DNA from: DAOTVD01 sp034437075
GTDB taxonomy: Bacteria; Chloroflexota; Anaerolineae; Aggregatilineales; J027
NCBI GenBank assembly: GCA_034437075.1
Contig: DAOTVD010000111.1
Coordinates: 1-12,830 of the forward strand
Reading direction: 5' to 3'
Length of the DNA stretch: 12,830 bases
Below, one piece after another: positions 12,369-12,830 of the stretch. The notes beneath the pieces were generated by a model that worked only from the letters and a program-made list of their open reading frames with translations, did no database searches and was not told the origin of the DNA. The translations under genes and the position numbers were made by a program. Position 1 is the stretch's first letter, and every line of letters starts with the position of its first letter.

Positions 12369-12830
12369 TTAGCTTTGTAATCTGGCGAGCACCTCTGCGG
12401 CGGCGCGTTCCCCAGCGCGCACGGCACCTTCCAGATAGCCATTCCAGATGTCTGAGGTTTCGGTCCCAGCCCAGTGAATACGACCAACGGGTTCGCGTAA
12501 GGCGGGGCCGTACTGCGTGAGCACGTTGGGCCCAACGGGCGAAACACAGCCCGGCGTCCAGGGGTCACCACGCCAGTCAGTTTCGATATATTCGATTGGG
12601 TCGAGGGCTTGTTCGCCAAAGTATAGCGCCATGGTTTCTAGCACGCGCGTGCGACGTGTTTCAGGATCGGCCAATGTCGGGTCAGCGTCGATATTGGGCC
12701 AGGTGACCAGGATGCCTTGTTCGCTGTTGGGTAGCGAGTTGTCGTAAGTGAAAGGCACTGCCGCTTCATCGCTAATCGACACTTGCCCATTCAACCCTGC
12801 ATCACGCCAAAACGGCGTTTCATAAACGAC
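12369..12830 (-). CDS. Flavin-containing amine oxidase, C-terminal part
   Basis: The gene runs off the right edge; its last 153 residues are seen, in frame up to base 12830. The fragment begins VVYETPFWRDAGLNGQV, the substrate-domain motif of monoamine oxidases. It then has a Trp (in ETDWRGD) and T-P-G-C-V, and ends with GRIHWAGTETS...W-x-GY-x-EGAVRAGERAA, the FAD-contacting C-terminal motif. The Cys (codon 12546-12548) falls where human MAO carries the cysteine covalently bound to FAD. The family oxidises primary or secondary amines to imines with release of hydrogen peroxide. The substrate and any export signal cannot be judged because the N-terminus is missing. An in-frame TTG at 12794 is internal and is not the true start. 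Confidence 0.9.
   Translation of the reverse strand, partial: VVYETPFWRDAGLNGQVSISDEAAVPFTYDNSLPNSEQGILVTWPNIDADPTLADPETRRTRVLETMALYFGEQALDPIEYIETDWRGDPWTPGCVSPVGPNVLTQYGPALREPVGRIHWAGTETSDIWNGYLEGAVRAGERAAAEVLARLQS

Noticed and set aside
1..12830. Avoidance of the tetranucleotide CTAG
   Set aside because: CTAG is scarce in many bacteria, but by eye it is frequent here, about what base composition predicts. No special signal was seen.

Overview
This window looks like an ordinary stretch of chromosome from a moderately GC-rich, free-living bacterium. Single housekeeping genes (pgi, gatA, a YbaK-type deacylase) are mixed with two short co-oriented gene groups. The gene set, the GC-rich palindromic repeats centred on GAATTC, and a membrane-anchored DUF4097-type protein next to an unusual acetoacetate-decarboxylase fusion would fit a Chloroflexota (Anaerolineae-like) genome. 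That placement is an inference; the sequence holds no rRNA or other phylogenetic marker. I see no CRISPR array, tRNA, rRNA, insertion sequence, integrase or phage gene.

Layout, left to right. Bases 1-144 are the tail of a rightward gene that starts outside the window. Bases 145-328 hold a pair of inverted palindromic repeats. Bases 329-3233 form a leftward group, transcribed in this order: a metallophosphatase, a HAD phosphatase, a shikimate-kinase-like P-loop kinase and an omega-amidase-like nitrilase, with gaps of 3-36 bp. A short divergent promoter region (3234-3311) separates it from a rightward pair: a membrane-anchored DUF4097/adhesin-like protein, then a fusion of a cyclic-nucleotide-binding-like domain with an acetoacetate-decarboxylase-like domain. 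The last codons of the fusion are duplicated just after its stop, and the second copy runs into the convergent pgi gene (5466-7106). A second divergent region (7107-7230) drives pgi leftward and an UPF0173 metallo-beta-lactamase-fold hydrolase rightward.

From 7935 to 11727 four leftward genes follow: an ArsR/SmtB-type metal sensor, a sugar-nucleotidyltransferase with a left-handed beta-helix tail, gatA, and a response regulator with a degenerate GGDEF domain. In transcription order they are response regulator, gatA, nucleotidyltransferase, arsR. Promoter-like sequences in front of the regulator, gatA and arsR suggest three or more transcription units. A back-to-back promoter region (11728-11870) leads rightward to a YbaK-like deacylase. 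The window ends inside a leftward flavin amine oxidase.

Working links between the genes are modest. Within the first leftward group the amidase and phosphatase could do small-molecule clean-up. The most unusual items are the sensor-like domain fused to an acetoacetate-decarboxylase fold with a single active-site lysine, the in-frame duplication of its 3' end, the shikimate-kinase-like protein that has lost shikimate-binding residues, the inactive-looking GGDEF output domain, and the inverted pair of GAATTC-centred repeats. I did not find a convincing undescribed multi-gene system.
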